This document shows, piece by piece, positions 19,824 through 27,805 of a stretch of DNA of 64,000 nt. The notes beneath the pieces were generated by a model. It had not been told where the DNA came from. It was given only the letters and a program-made list of their open reading frames with translations, and did no database searches. Source of the stretch: Phycisphaerales bacterium (lineage in GTDB: Bacteria; Planctomycetota; Phycisphaerae; Phycisphaerales; UBA1924); assembly GCA_029260515.1 (NCBI GenBank), contig JAJDDC010000040.1, positions 1 through 64,000 on the forward strand. The letters are read 5' to 3'. The position numbers were made by a program, and so were the translations under genes. Position 1 is the stretch's first letter; every line of letters begins with the position of its first letter.

Positions 19824-21031
19824 GCGGGCACGCCGATCCGCGGCGCGCCGAGTGCGACGTGCTGATCGTCGGCGGCGGGATCGTTGGCCTCTGGTGCCGG
19901 GCCCTGCTCGAGCGTCAGGGCTTCTCGGTCATCCTTGTCGAGAAAGAGGCGCTGGGAAGCGGGCAGAGCGTGGCCTCGCAGGGCATCCTGCACGCGGGGC
20001 TCAAGTACCTGCTCGCTGGTGACGACGACGGCGCGCCGCGGTCGCTCGCCGACGAGCACGGGCGCTGGCTCGAACGCCTCGCCGGGCGCGGCTGGCCAGA
20101 CCTGAGTACGACCCGAGTGCTGTCCGAGAAGCTCGTCATGTGGACGACGCCCTCGCTCGCCTCGCGGGCGACCGGGTGGCTGGCCTCGCCCATGATGCGT
20201 TCGCGTGTGCGCCGGCTCGACGACAACGCGAGACCCGAGGCGTTCCGAAGTGCGCCCAGGGGCGTGGGCGTCTGGGAAGTGGACGAGCCGGCGGTCGACG
20301 CTCGATCGCTTATCGAGCAGGTCGCAATGTGCGGGCATGGCCCGATCCACCTCGGTGTACCCGCCGCCGACGCGATCCACGAGAGCAAGGAGGGGGCCGA
20401 GGTTGATGTCGACTGCGCTGGCGAACGTATCCGAGTTCTGGCCCAATGTGTCGTGCTCGCGGCGGGCGGCGGGAACGCGGTGTTGCTCCAGCGCATCGGT
20501 GTAAACACTTCGGAAGTCTGCCAGGATCGCCCGCTGCACATGGTCATCGCCCGCGGCGCTGATGCGCCCGTGTTCGGGCACTGTGTCCGCCCGTCTATGA
20601 AACCGCGCATGACAATTACTTCGGGCCTGGACGGGGGCGACGTCGTCTGGTACATCGGCGGCGCGATCGCCGAGCCACCCGGGACCGACCGGACCCGCGA
20701 TGAACAGATCCAGGCTGCCCGGGAGGAACTCGACGCCTGTCTGCCCTGGCTCAGGACGGCGGACCTGGAACTCGACACCCTGCGGATTTCCAGGGCAGAG
20801 GGGCGGACGGGCGCCGGGGGGCGACCCGAGGGACCCGTCGTCTACAGTCGCGGGCGTGTCGTCGCGGTCTGGCCCACGAAGCTGGCGATGGCGCCCTCGG
20901 CGGCCGAGCAGGTTCTGGCACGGATCGCCCCGATCGCTGCAAACCCGGTCCCCGGGCGGGCCGATGAGATGGAGGGGCTGCCCGCCCCGCCCCTGGCCGA
21001 CCCGGTCTGGCGATGGAGCCCGCAGACGTGA
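19820..21031 (+). CDS. FAD-dependent oxidoreductase, DAO family
   Basis: 403-residue flavoprotein of the D-amino-acid-oxidase fold. The FAD dinucleotide motif VLIVGGGIVGLW begins near residue 14, followed by VEKEALGSGQSVASQGILHAG, where the SxxSxG-HAG pattern is typical of glycerol-3-phosphate dehydrogenase and L-2-hydroxyglutarate dehydrogenase relatives. A second FAD contact, VVLAAGGGNAVLLQRIG, is near 212. The substrate is unknown. GTG 19820 overlaps an upstream 15-codon frame; no Shine-Dalgarno is visible. Its 3' end overlaps the aldo/keto reductase gene by 19 nt, so the two redox enzymes are translationally linked and may act in one pathway. Confidence 0.86.
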   Translation: MSGHADPRRAECDVLIVGGGIVGLWCRALLERQGFSVILVEKEALGSGQSVASQGILHAGLKYLLAGDDDGAPRSLADEHGRWLERLAGRGWPDLSTTRVLSEKLVMWTTPSLASRATGWLASPMMRSRVRRLDDNARPEAFRSAPRGVGVWEVDEPAVDARSLIEQVAMCGHGPIHLGVPAADAIHESKEGAEVDVDCAGERIRVLAQCVVLAAGGGNAVLLQRIGVNTSEVCQDRPLHMVIARGADAPVFGHCVRPSMKPRMTITSGLDGGDVVWYIGGAIAEPPGTDRTRDEQIQAAREELDACLPWLRTADLELDTLRISRAEGRTGAGGRPEGPVVYSRGRVVAVWPTKLAMAPSAAEQVLARIAPIAANPVPGRADEMEGLPAPPLADPVWRWSPQT

Positions 21032-21867
21032 ACCGACGCCCGCTCGGAGCCCGTGGACCACAGGTCAGCGAGATCGGTCTGGGGACCGTCAAGCTCGGGC
21101 GCACGCGCGGGCTCAAGTACCCGACGCCGACCGAGCTTCCCTCGGACGAGCGGGTCGTCGAGTTGCTGACCGCCGCCCTGGATCTGGGCGTGAACCTGAT
21201 CGACACCGCGCCGGCCTATGGCCGCTCGGAAGAGCGTCTCGGCCGACTCCTGCCAGGCTCACGCGAGGACTGGGTTCTGTGCACGAAGGCGGGCGAGTCG
21301 TTTGGTGACGAGGGATCGAGATTCGACTTCTCCGACGCGGCGATCACGGCAAGTGTCGATCAGAGCCTCGCGCGTATGCGCACAAATCATGTCGATGTCC
21401 TGATGGTCCATTCCGACGGCGCGATCGAGCACGACCTGGTCCACTCGGGACTGCTTGACACACTCGCGAGGATCAAGCAGAGCGGCAAGGCCCGTCTGGT
21501 CGGCGTCTCGCCCAAGTCCCTGGCCGGCGCCCTGCTCGCCGTCGAGCACTGCGACGTCGTCATGCTCACACTCAACCCCATCGAGACAGAAGCCGCTCCC
21601 GCGATCGAACTGGCCCGCGAGCGCGGCGTGGGGGTCCTCGTCAAGAAGGCCCTGGCCAGCGGGCACACCGACAAACTCGGCACACCCCCCGGGCAGGACC
21701 CCGCCGACGCCGCGATCCGGTTCTCGCTACACCACGCGGGCGTCTCGAGCGTCGTCTTCGGGACCGCGAGCCCCGAGCACTTGGCCCAGGCGGTGCGCGC
21801 CGCCGAGGCCCCCGGATTGGATATTGTCACCCCCGCGCCCCGAGGCGCCAAGACCACCAGACCCTGA
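21013..21867 (+). CDS. Aldo/keto reductase
   Basis: 284-residue NAD(P)H-dependent carbonyl reductase with the (beta/alpha)8 fold. The active-site tetrad is visible as Asp and Tyr in [16 protein letters not shown], Lys in CTKAG, and His in DVLMVHSDG. The cofactor-binding end has [18 protein letters not shown] 21013 lies inside the end of the FAD oxidoreductase gene (19 nt overlap). Substrate unknown; the overlap argues for a joint task, for example oxidising and reducing successive intermediates of a sugar or hydroxy-acid derivative. The next gene, UDP-glucuronate decarboxylase, starts 13 nt downstream with a CGGAG site. Confidence 0.9.
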   Translation: MEPADVNRRPLGARGPQVSEIGLGTVKLGRTRGLKYPTPTELPSDERVVELLTAALDLGVNLIDTAPAYGRSEERLGRLLPGSREDWVLCTKAGESFGDEGSRFDFSDAAITASVDQSLARMRTNHVDVLMVHSDGAIEHDLVHSGLLDTLARIKQSGKARLVGVSPKSLAGALLAVEHCDVVMLTLNPIETEAAPAIELARERGVGVLVKKALASGHTDKLGTPPGQDPADAAIRFSLHHAGVSSVVFGTASPEHLAQAVRAAEAPGLDIVTPAPRGAKTTRP

Positions 21868-21880
21868 CGGAGCGAACGCC

Positions 21881-22855
21881 GTGAGTATCAAGCGAATCCT
21901 CGTGACCGGCGGCGCCGGCTTCGTCGGCTCCCACCTGTGCGACCGCCTGGTCGAACAGGGGCACGACGTCATCTGCCTGGACAACTTTTTTACGAGCCAG
22001 AAGTCCAACGTCCTGCACCTGCTCGACCACCGGAACTTCGAGCTCATCCGCCACGACGTGACGCACCCGATCTGGCTGGAGGTGGACGAGGTCTACAACC
22101 TCGCGTGCCCCGCCGCCCCGGGCCACTACCAGTACAACCCGATCAAGACCATGAAGACATCGGTGCTCGGGGCCATCAATGTCCTGGGCATGGCCAAGCG
22201 CTGCCACGCCAAGGTCCTCCAGGCCTCGACGAGCGAGATCTACGGCGACCCCAACGTCCACCCCCAGCCCGAGAGCTACCGCGGCTCGGTCAACCCGATC
22301 GGGCCCCGGGCGTGCTACGACGAGGGCAAGCGGGCGGCCGAGACGTTGTTCTTCGACTACCACCGCTCCAACGGCGTGAACATCCGCGTCGTCCGCATCT
22401 TCAACACCTACGGCCCGCGGATGCACCCGTTCGACGGGCGCGTCGTGTCCAACTTCATCCGCCAGGCGATCGACGGCGAGCAGATCTCGCTCTTCGGCGA
22501 CGGCTCGCAGACGCGCTCGTTCTGCTACGTGGACGACCTGGTCGAGGGCATCCTCCGCATGATGAACGGGCCCGACGAGTTCGTGGGCCCGGTCAACCTG
22601 GGCAACCCCAACGAGTTCTCGATCATGCAGCTGGCGCAGATGGTCGCAGAGTTGTGCGGCGCCCCGACCGAGTTCATCCACAAGCCCCTGCCCGCCGACG
22701 ACCCGACCCAGCGCCAGCCCGACATCACGCTGGCGAAGGCGAAGCTCGACAACTGGGAGCCCCAGATCCAGCTCAAGGAAGGGCTCAAGAAGACGATCGA
22801 GTACTTCCGCTCGATCAATATGAGCGACTTCCGGGCGCCGACGCCGAACTACTGA
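21881..22855 (+). CDS. uxs: UDP-glucuronate decarboxylase (UDP-xylose synthase)
   Basis: Extended SDR enzyme that converts UDP-glucuronate to UDP-xylose with bound NAD. 324 residues. NAD motif [10 protein letters not shown] at about 9-18, the UXS-specific segment [22 protein letters not shown], and catalytic Tyr146 and Lys150 in YDEGKR. The family-typical [12 protein letters not shown] follows. GTG 21881 gives the normal N-terminus and has CGGAG 8 nt upstream. Decarboxylation supplies pentose for surface polysaccharide or glycoprotein, in line with other envelope genes here. Distinction from dTDP-glucose dehydratase rests on the ACPAAP motif. Confidence 0.94.
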   Translation: MSIKRILVTGGAGFVGSHLCDRLVEQGHDVICLDNFFTSQKSNVLHLLDHRNFELIRHDVTHPIWLEVDEVYNLACPAAPGHYQYNPIKTMKTSVLGAINVLGMAKRCHAKVLQASTSEIYGDPNVHPQPESYRGSVNPIGPRACYDEGKRAAETLFFDYHRSNGVNIRVVRIFNTYGPRMHPFDGRVVSNFIRQAIDGEQISLFGDGSQTRSFCYVDDLVEGILRMMNGPDEFVGPVNLGNPNEFSIMQLAQMVAELCGAPTEFIHKPLPADDPTQRQPDITLAKAKLDNWEPQIQLKEGLKKTIEYFRSINMSDFRAPTPNY

Positions 22856-22864
22856 CCTGTGCCG

Positions 22865-22870
22865 TACAGT
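22865..22870 (+). promoter_or_regulatory. -10-like TACAGT before acetyltransferase
   Basis: TACAGT ends 6 nt before ATG 22877, with no Shine-Dalgarno between. Fits the leaderless pattern. Confidence 0.5.
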
Positions 22871-22876
22871 CCGGGC

Positions 22877-23335
22877 ATGAGCGTCCAGATCCGTCCCGTC
22901 ACACGCGATGACGCCGGCGCCTGGCTCGCGATGCGCGAGCAACTCGGGCCGTGCTGGGTCATCCCGGGGTTCGAGAACAACATCGAGCGGTTCTTCGAGA
23001 CCGGCATGCTCGACCACCTGCGCCACGCGGTGTTCATCGCGGCCGACGGCGGCGAGGCGATCGGCGTCGCCGAGATCTCGCTCCGCGACTACGCGGAAGG
23101 GTGCGGGACCTCCCCGGTCGGCTACCTGGAGGGGTGGTTCGTCGAGGAGTTGTACCGCGGTCGCGGTGTCGGGCGCATGCTCGTCGCGGCGGGGGAGGCC
23201 TGGGCACGCGATCAGGGATGCACCGAGTTCGCGTCAGACGCCGAGGCGGTCAACGAGACAAGCATCCGCGCCCACGCGGCCCTCGGATTCGAGAATCTGG
23301 GCGCCGTCGTCGTCTTCCGCAAATCACTCGGCTGA
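22877..23335 (+). CDS. GNAT acetyltransferase, aminoglycoside 6'-N-acetyltransferase-like
   Basis: 152 residues, GNAT fold. It resembles the AAC(6')-I family along its length: IRPVTRDDAGAWLAMREQL at the start, AEISLRDYAEGC-x4-VGYLEGWFV in the middle, the acetyl-CoA loop RGRGVGRMLV (about 96-105), then EFASDAEAVNETSIRAHAALGFE and VVFRK at the end. Those spaced residues are the diagnostic ones of AAC(6') enzymes, not of generic GNATs. Whether it acetylates aminoglycosides or a housekeeping amine is unknown. ATG 22877 sits 6 nt after TACAGT; an in-frame GTG at 22859 would lie upstream of that element. It stands alone between two sugar-nucleotide-type enzymes with no mobile element nearby. Confidence 0.85.
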   Translation: MSVQIRPVTRDDAGAWLAMREQLGPCWVIPGFENNIERFFETGMLDHLRHAVFIAADGGEAIGVAEISLRDYAEGCGTSPVGYLEGWFVEELYRGRGVGRMLVAAGEAWARDQGCTEFASDAEAVNETSIRAHAALGFENLGAVVVFRKSLG

Positions 23336-23343
23336 CGCCCGCA

Positions 23344-23349
23344 TACCCT
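23344..23349 (+). promoter_or_regulatory. -10-like TACCCT before SDR gene
   Basis: TACCCT ends 5 nt before ATG 23355, without a Shine-Dalgarno. Confidence 0.45.
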
Positions 23350-23354
23350 CACGC

Positions 23355-24278
23355 ATGCGAGTTGCACTCACCGGCGCCTCCGGTTTCATCGGCTCTGTCG
23401 TCGCCCGACAGCTCCACGAGAAGGGGCACGAGGTCAACGCCCTCGTCCGCGAGACCAGCCGTCGCGACCACATCGAACCATTCGTGGACCGCTTCGTAGT
23501 GGGGAGGCAGGCGGACGAATCAGCCTGGCCCGAGCTGCTCGACGGCGCCGACTGCGTAATCCACAACTCGGTGGACTGGAAGGCCCTCAAGCCCCTCGAT
23601 CTGGACGCGCACCTCCGGACAAATCTGAACGGGTCGATCAAGCTGCTGCACGCCGCGGCGCCGCGACAGTTCGTGTTCGTCTCGACAATTGCCGTCCACC
23701 ACGACATGCGTCCCAGGGCCCGCGATGACGAGGGGCGGGGCCTGATCGAAGAGGAGCATCCGCTCCGCCCGGCGATGCTCTACGGGGCGTACAAGGCCGC
23801 GGTCGAGGCCCACCTCTGGTCGGCGCATTACTCGACGGGCCAGCATACGTGCGCGGTCCGCCCGTGCGGCGTGTACGGCATCGACCCAAACCTCTCACGC
23901 TCGCACGGGTACAAGCTGCTCAAGGCGATCGCCGCGGGGAAGCCCTGGGACCAGGAGGCGGGGGGCAAGTTCGTGCACGTCGAGGACACCGCCGCGGCGA
24001 TCGTCGCGTGCGTCGGGAACGACAAGGCCGCCGGGCGCCCGTTCAACCTCGTGGACTGCTACGCCCGCTGGGCGGACTGGGCGCGGATGGCGGGTGAGGT
24101 CCTCGGCATGGACGCGAAGGCCGACACGTCGAGCCCGGCCTCGCCCAAGAACGTCTTCCTCAAGGACGAGGCCAAGAGCCTGGGTGTGGGGGGCGCCTTC
24201 CTCGTGCGCGGGCACAAGGGCATCAGGACACACCTCGAGCAGCTCGCCGCAGTCATGCGAGAGTACGGCGAGTTCTAA
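23355..24278 (+). CDS. NAD-dependent epimerase/dehydratase family protein
   Basis: 307-residue extended short-chain dehydrogenase. The cofactor motif TGASGFIGS is at residues 6-14. The catalytic Tyr and Lys are in YGAYKAAVE, and the upstream active-site strand reads FVFVSTIAVHH. A segment RPCGVYGIDP follows, as in sugar-nucleotide epimerases and 3-beta-hydroxysteroid-type dehydrogenases. The substrate cannot be assigned; it could be a nucleotide sugar or a lipid alcohol. ATG 23355 is placed by the beta-strand that begins MRVALTG. The gene is convergent with the sirtuin gene, 24 nt apart. Confidence 0.87.
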   Translation: MRVALTGASGFIGSVVARQLHEKGHEVNALVRETSRRDHIEPFVDRFVVGRQADESAWPELLDGADCVIHNSVDWKALKPLDLDAHLRTNLNGSIKLLHAAAPRQFVFVSTIAVHHDMRPRARDDEGRGLIEEEHPLRPAMLYGAYKAAVEAHLWSAHYSTGQHTCAVRPCGVYGIDPNLSRSHGYKLLKAIAAGKPWDQEAGGKFVHVEDTAAAIVACVGNDKAAGRPFNLVDCYARWADWARMAGEVLGMDAKADTSSPASPKNVFLKDEAKSLGVGGAFLVRGHKGIRTHLEQLAAVMREYGEF

Positions 24279-24302
24279 GAACCGTCGCATCCGTCCAGCT
24301 GG

Positions 24303-25073
24303 TCATTCGCCCCCGAGCGCGGCCTCGACCAGGCTGGGCAAAATATGGGCCGACGGCCCGCGCAGCGCCCACGTCACGATCGGCGTCATCGGCGTGTCCT
24401 TGGGGTTCACCTCGATCGTGCGCGCGCCGTTGGCCGCCGCGACCTCGATGAAGCCGGCGGCGGGGTAGACCACCGCGCTCGTGCCGACCGAAAGAAGCAG
24501 ATCGCACGATGAGAGTGCCTCGAACGAGCGCTCAAGCGCCGCCTCGGGCAGCGTCTCGCCGAACCAGACCACGTCCGGACGAACCGGCGCGCCCGCGAGC
24601 GACTCCGGCGGGAACTCGGGCCAGGGCTCGGGGGGCGGCGGGGGGGCGACCGCCTCGCCTGTCTCCGAGCAGCGCCAGGTCATGACCGAGCCGTGCAGCT
24701 CGACCGGGTCGGTGTTGCCCGCTCTGCGGTGCAGGCCATCCACGTTCTGGGTCAGCAGCGTGAACGAGCCACCCCGGGCGCAAACCCCGCGCTCCAGTCT
24801 CGCCAGGGCAAGGTGTCCGGGGTTGGGCTCGCAGGCCGCGCACCCGAGACGGCGGTGGTCGTACCAGCGCGTGACCAGCTCGGGGTCGCGGGCGAAGGCC
24901 TCCGGGGTCGCGAGCTGCTGCGGGTCGAACGAGGCCCAGAGGCCCTGCATGGTGTCGCGGAAGGTGGGGATGCCCGACTCGGCGCTCACGCCGGCGCCGG
25001 TGAGGACGACGACGCCCCGGGCGCCCCGGAGAGCCTCGGCGGGCGCCTGGAGATCGGGGCCATCGTCCGGCAT
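24303..25073 (-). CDS. Sir2-family NAD-dependent deacylase without the zinc Cys tetrad
   Basis: 256 residues. Sirtuins remove acyl groups from lysines using NAD. NAD-binding motifs GAGVSAESGIPTFRD and TQNVDGLHRRAG and the catalytic His in ELHGS are intact. The Tyr-x2-Arg pair in WYDHRR matches the class III enzymes (SIRT5, CobB) that prefer succinyl or malonyl lysine. The usual C-x2-C ... C-x2-C zinc site after ELHGS is absent: only one Cys remains, followed by a Pro-rich loop. RPDVVWFGE then resumes the normal fold. ATG 25073 is 6 nt downstream of TATCCT on its strand. Divergent from the QueC-like gene. Confidence 0.9.
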   Translation of the reverse strand: MPDDGPDLQAPAEALRGARGVVVLTGAGVSAESGIPTFRDTMQGLWASFDPQQLATPEAFARDPELVTRWYDHRRLGCAACEPNPGHLALARLERGVCARGGSFTLLTQNVDGLHRRAGNTDPVELHGSVMTWRCSETGEAVAPPPPPEPWPEFPPESLAGAPVRPDVVWFGETLPEAALERSFEALSSCDLLLSVGTSAVVYPAAGFIEVAAANGARTIEVNPKDTPMTPIVTWALRGPSAHILPSLVEAALGGE

Positions 25074-25079
25074 CGGGCG

Positions 25080-25085
25080 AGGATA
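25080..25085 (-). promoter_or_regulatory. -10-like TATCCT before sirtuin gene
   Basis: On the minus strand TATCCT ends 6 nt before the ATG at 25073, without a Shine-Dalgarno. Confidence 0.5.
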
Positions 25086-25136
25086 GCAGGGGGGTGTGGA
25101 CGTGCCCGCGTTCGGGCGGGGCGGGCGGGGCGTTGG

Positions 25137-25142
25137 TACACT
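25137..25142 (+). promoter_or_regulatory. -10-like TACACT before QueC-like gene
   Basis: TACACT ends 9 nt before ATG 25152. The same TACACT hexamer precedes hutG (31887) and the pseudopilin at 51549. Confidence 0.5.
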
Positions 25143-25151
25143 CCGGCCCAT

Positions 25152-25829
25152 ATGGGCGTCCAGGGCCGGACACTGATCCTGAGTGACGGCGGGCTGACGA
25201 GCCTGCTCGCCGCCGCCATCGTCGCGGACGAGGACGCCCATCGCACGCGCGGATCCGACGCCGCAGGCGAGCGCGGCCTGCTCTGGGCGTGCGGGACATC
25301 GGGCGACCTGGACCCGACGTGCGCACAGGCCGCGTCGCAGCACGCGCAGATCTTCTCGCTTGAGTACCTCCCCCCGATCGAGTTCGGCGGCGCGGCGACC
25401 GCGATCCTGGGTCTCCGGGGCGAGGTCGAGACGATGTCGCTCGTGCGCGCCTGCTACCTGGCCGCGGCCCGGGGCGCCAAACGCGTGGTCTGGCCCGTGC
25501 AGCTCCCACGCACGGGGGGACGCGACGGTGACCTGGATCTGATGGCCAAGGCCCTGGACCGGGCGCTGCTCGTCTCGCGGTTGGTCTCGATTGACGAGGC
25601 GGACATCGGCGTGCCCGAGGTGGTCATCGAAACGCCGTTTGTGGACCTTGACGACGAGCAGGTCGCGGACCTGGCGCTGGACATGGAACTGCCTGTGGAC
25701 GCGTGCTGGTGGTCGGGGGGGTACGGCCAGGCGCCCGGGTCGGCACGCGAGCGCGAGCGGTGGACGCCCCTGCTTGCCGGCGAGTCTGCGATGACATCCG
25801 GCGAGATCACGCGGGTTACGCACGCCTGA
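25152..25829 (+). CDS. QueC-like PP-loop protein with degenerate active site
   Basis: 225 residues related to 7-cyano-7-deazaguanine synthase, an ATP-using enzyme of queuosine synthesis. Similarity is in the overall layout: an N-terminal LILSDGGLTSLLAA where the PP-loop SGGLDS should be, a central EVETMSLVRACYLAAARGA helix, and the segment VVIETPFVDLDDEQVADLALDMELPVDACWW, which parallels the QueC region TP-x2-LSKAEI...SCY. The PP-loop has lost its SGG-x-DS form, and the later zinc cysteines are missing, with only the ACW Cys left. It is therefore unlikely to make preQ0. It may be a repurposed nucleotide-binding paralogue. ATG 25152 lies 9 nt after TACACT. Confidence 0.65.
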   Translation: MGVQGRTLILSDGGLTSLLAAAIVADEDAHRTRGSDAAGERGLLWACGTSGDLDPTCAQAASQHAQIFSLEYLPPIEFGGAATAILGLRGEVETMSLVRACYLAAARGAKRVVWPVQLPRTGGRDGDLDLMAKALDRALLVSRLVSIDEADIGVPEVVIETPFVDLDDEQVADLALDMELPVDACWWSGGYGQAPGSARERERWTPLLAGESAMTSGEITRVTHA

Positions 25830-25857
25830 GGGCGACCCTGCCCGACGCATCGCCCCC

Positions 25858-25863
25858 TAGACT
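25858..25863 (+). promoter_or_regulatory. -10-like TAGACT before proS
   Basis: TAGACT ends 7 nt before the proS ATG at 25871, without a Shine-Dalgarno. Confidence 0.5.
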
Positions 25864-25870
25864 CCGCCCC

Positions 25871-27712
25871 ATGACACAGGCGACGAGCGAAGCGACGATC
25901 TCCAGGCGTGGTGACATCCAGCGGTGGAGCCGCACGCTCATCCCGACGGCCCGAGAGGCGCCCGCGGATGCCGAACTGCCCAGCCACCGCCTGCTGGTCC
26001 GGGCGGGATGCATCCGGCGGCTGACAGCCGGCGTGTACGATTACCTGCCCCTGGGCCTGCGGGTGCTGCGCAAGATCTCGCAGATCGTCCGCGAGGAAAT
26101 GGACGCGGCGGGGGGGTCGGAACTGCTGCTCCCCGCGTTGTGCCCGACCGAACTGCTCAAAGAGACGGGGCGGGCCGAGGACTACGGCGACCTGCTGTTC
26201 CGCTTCGAGGACCGACACGGACGCGACTCGTACCTCGGCCCGACGCACGAGGAGGTCATCACGGAGATGGCCCGCTCGGCGATCACGAGCTACAAGCAGC
26301 TCCCGCTGAACCTGTACCAGATCCAGACCAAGTACCGCGACGAGTTCAGGCCGCGGGCCGGGCTCTTGCGCGGGCGCGAGTTCCTGATGAAGGACGCGTA
26401 CTCGTTCCACCTCTCGATCGACGGACCCGGCGGGCTCGAGGAGGGGTACGACGCGATGTACCAGGCGTACGTGCGGATCTTCACCCGCTGCGGCCTGGAC
26501 TTCTCCGTCGTCGAAGCCGAGGCGGGGCCGATCGGGGGCTCGGCGAGCCACGAGTTCATGGTCAACTGCGAGACCGGCGAGGACACGATCATGGTCTGCC
26601 CCGAGACGGGGTACGCGGCCAACGTCGAGAAGTGCGAAATCGGCGATCGCGGTGCGCCCGAGCAGGGGTGGTTCGCGGGCGATCCGTCCGGCGACCTGGA
26701 AGAGGTCCACACGCCCGACTGCCCGGGCATCGAGGACGTGTGCAAGCTGCTCAAGGTCAAGCCCAGGCACATGCTCAAGACGGTGGTGTTCCACGCGACC
26801 GACGATGACGCACCGGCTCGCTGGGTAATCGCGGTTGTGCGTGGGGACCAGGATGTCAACGAGGGCAAGATCCGCGACGCGGTCGGCGGGGGGGTCGCGC
26901 TCGCAGACGTTGAGAAGGCGAAGAAGGCGGGGTTCGCGATCGGGTACGTCTCGCCGCGGGCGGTGAAGCTCGACGGCGTGCTGATGCTCGTGGACCCGGA
27001 CGCGGCGGCGGGCATCGACGCCGACAAGGGCAAGCCGATGTTCTGGGTCACGGGCGCCGACAAGAAGGACCACCACGTCAAGCATTTCAACTGGGCGCGG
27101 GACCTTGGCGTGGACGCGGCGTCGGCGGCGAACGTCCGCGTCGCGAGCATCCGCAACGCGGCCGCGGGAGACCCCTCGCCCCGCGCCCCGGGAGCGACGC
27201 TCGAGGCCCGGCGGGGCATCGAGGTCGGGCATATCTTCAAGCTCGGCGCCAAGTACTCGGACGCGATGGGCTTCGCCATCATGGACGAGACGCAGCAGCG
27301 CAAGAGCGTGATCATGGGGTGCTACGGGATCGGGGTCTCACGGGCGATGGCGGCGTGCGTCGAGATGAGCCACGACGACAACGGGATCGTCTGGCCCGCG
27401 GCGGTGGCGCCGTACCACGTCATCATCACGCTCATGCGCCCAGACGACGCGTCGCACGCGCAGGCCGCGGCGAAGCTGGCCGCCGAGCTGAGCGCCCGCG
27501 GCCTGGACGTGCTGATCGATGACCGGGCCGAGCGACCCGGCGTGAAGTTCAACGACGCGGACCTGATCGGCGTCCCGGTCCGCCTGACGATCGGTGACAA
27601 GGCCTTGGCCCAGAACGGGGTGGAGTTCAAGGCGAGGTCCGACACGGGCAAGGGTGAGCTCGTACCGCTCGACGACGTCGTCGCGCGGTGCGCCGCGTCG
27701 GTCTTCGAATGA
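25871..27712 (+). CDS. proS: Prolyl-tRNA synthetase, bacterial type with editing domain
   Basis: Charges tRNA-Pro. 613 residues. Class II motif 2 is in YRDEFRPRAGLLRGREFLMK and motif 3 in GCYGIGVSR. Between them, about residues 225-440, lies the YbaK-like insertion that hydrolyses mischarged Ala-tRNA-Pro. The C-terminal anticodon-binding domain starts near 515 (YHVIITLMRP). This is the long bacterial ProS, not the archaeal type. The insertion is a little longer than in E. coli (572 aa total). ATG 25871 is chosen over upstream in-frame codons because those fall in the 3' end of the preceding gene. It follows TAGACT by 7 nt. Confidence 0.97.
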   Translation: MTQATSEATISRRGDIQRWSRTLIPTAREAPADAELPSHRLLVRAGCIRRLTAGVYDYLPLGLRVLRKISQIVREEMDAAGGSELLLPALCPTELLKETGRAEDYGDLLFRFEDRHGRDSYLGPTHEEVITEMARSAITSYKQLPLNLYQIQTKYRDEFRPRAGLLRGREFLMKDAYSFHLSIDGPGGLEEGYDAMYQAYVRIFTRCGLDFSVVEAEAGPIGGSASHEFMVNCETGEDTIMVCPETGYAANVEKCEIGDRGAPEQGWFAGDPSGDLEEVHTPDCPGIEDVCKLLKVKPRHMLKTVVFHATDDDAPARWVIAVVRGDQDVNEGKIRDAVGGGVALADVEKAKKAGFAIGYVSPRAVKLDGVLMLVDPDAAAGIDADKGKPMFWVTGADKKDHHVKHFNWARDLGVDAASAANVRVASIRNAAAGDPSPRAPGATLEARRGIEVGHIFKLGAKYSDAMGFAIMDETQQRKSVIMGCYGIGVSRAMAACVEMSHDDNGIVWPAAVAPYHVIITLMRPDDASHAQAAAKLAAELSARGLDVLIDDRAERPGVKFNDADLIGVPVRLTIGDKALAQNGVEFKARSDTGKGELVPLDDVVARCAASVFE

Positions 27713-27755
27713 GCCCCAGATGACCCCGGGACCACGTCGAGTTTTACAGAACATG

Positions 27756-27761
27756 TATTAT
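27756..27761 (+). promoter_or_regulatory. -10-like TATTAT before hutH
   Basis: TATTAT sits inside a local AT-rich island (27741-27772) between proS and hutH, leaving a leader of about 40 nt that contains GGGGAGG and CGGAGG. No -35 consensus is seen. Confidence 0.4.
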
Positions 27762-27805
27762 CGGACTTTGCATCTCGGGCTCGGGACAGACGGGGAGGAC
27801 CGGAG

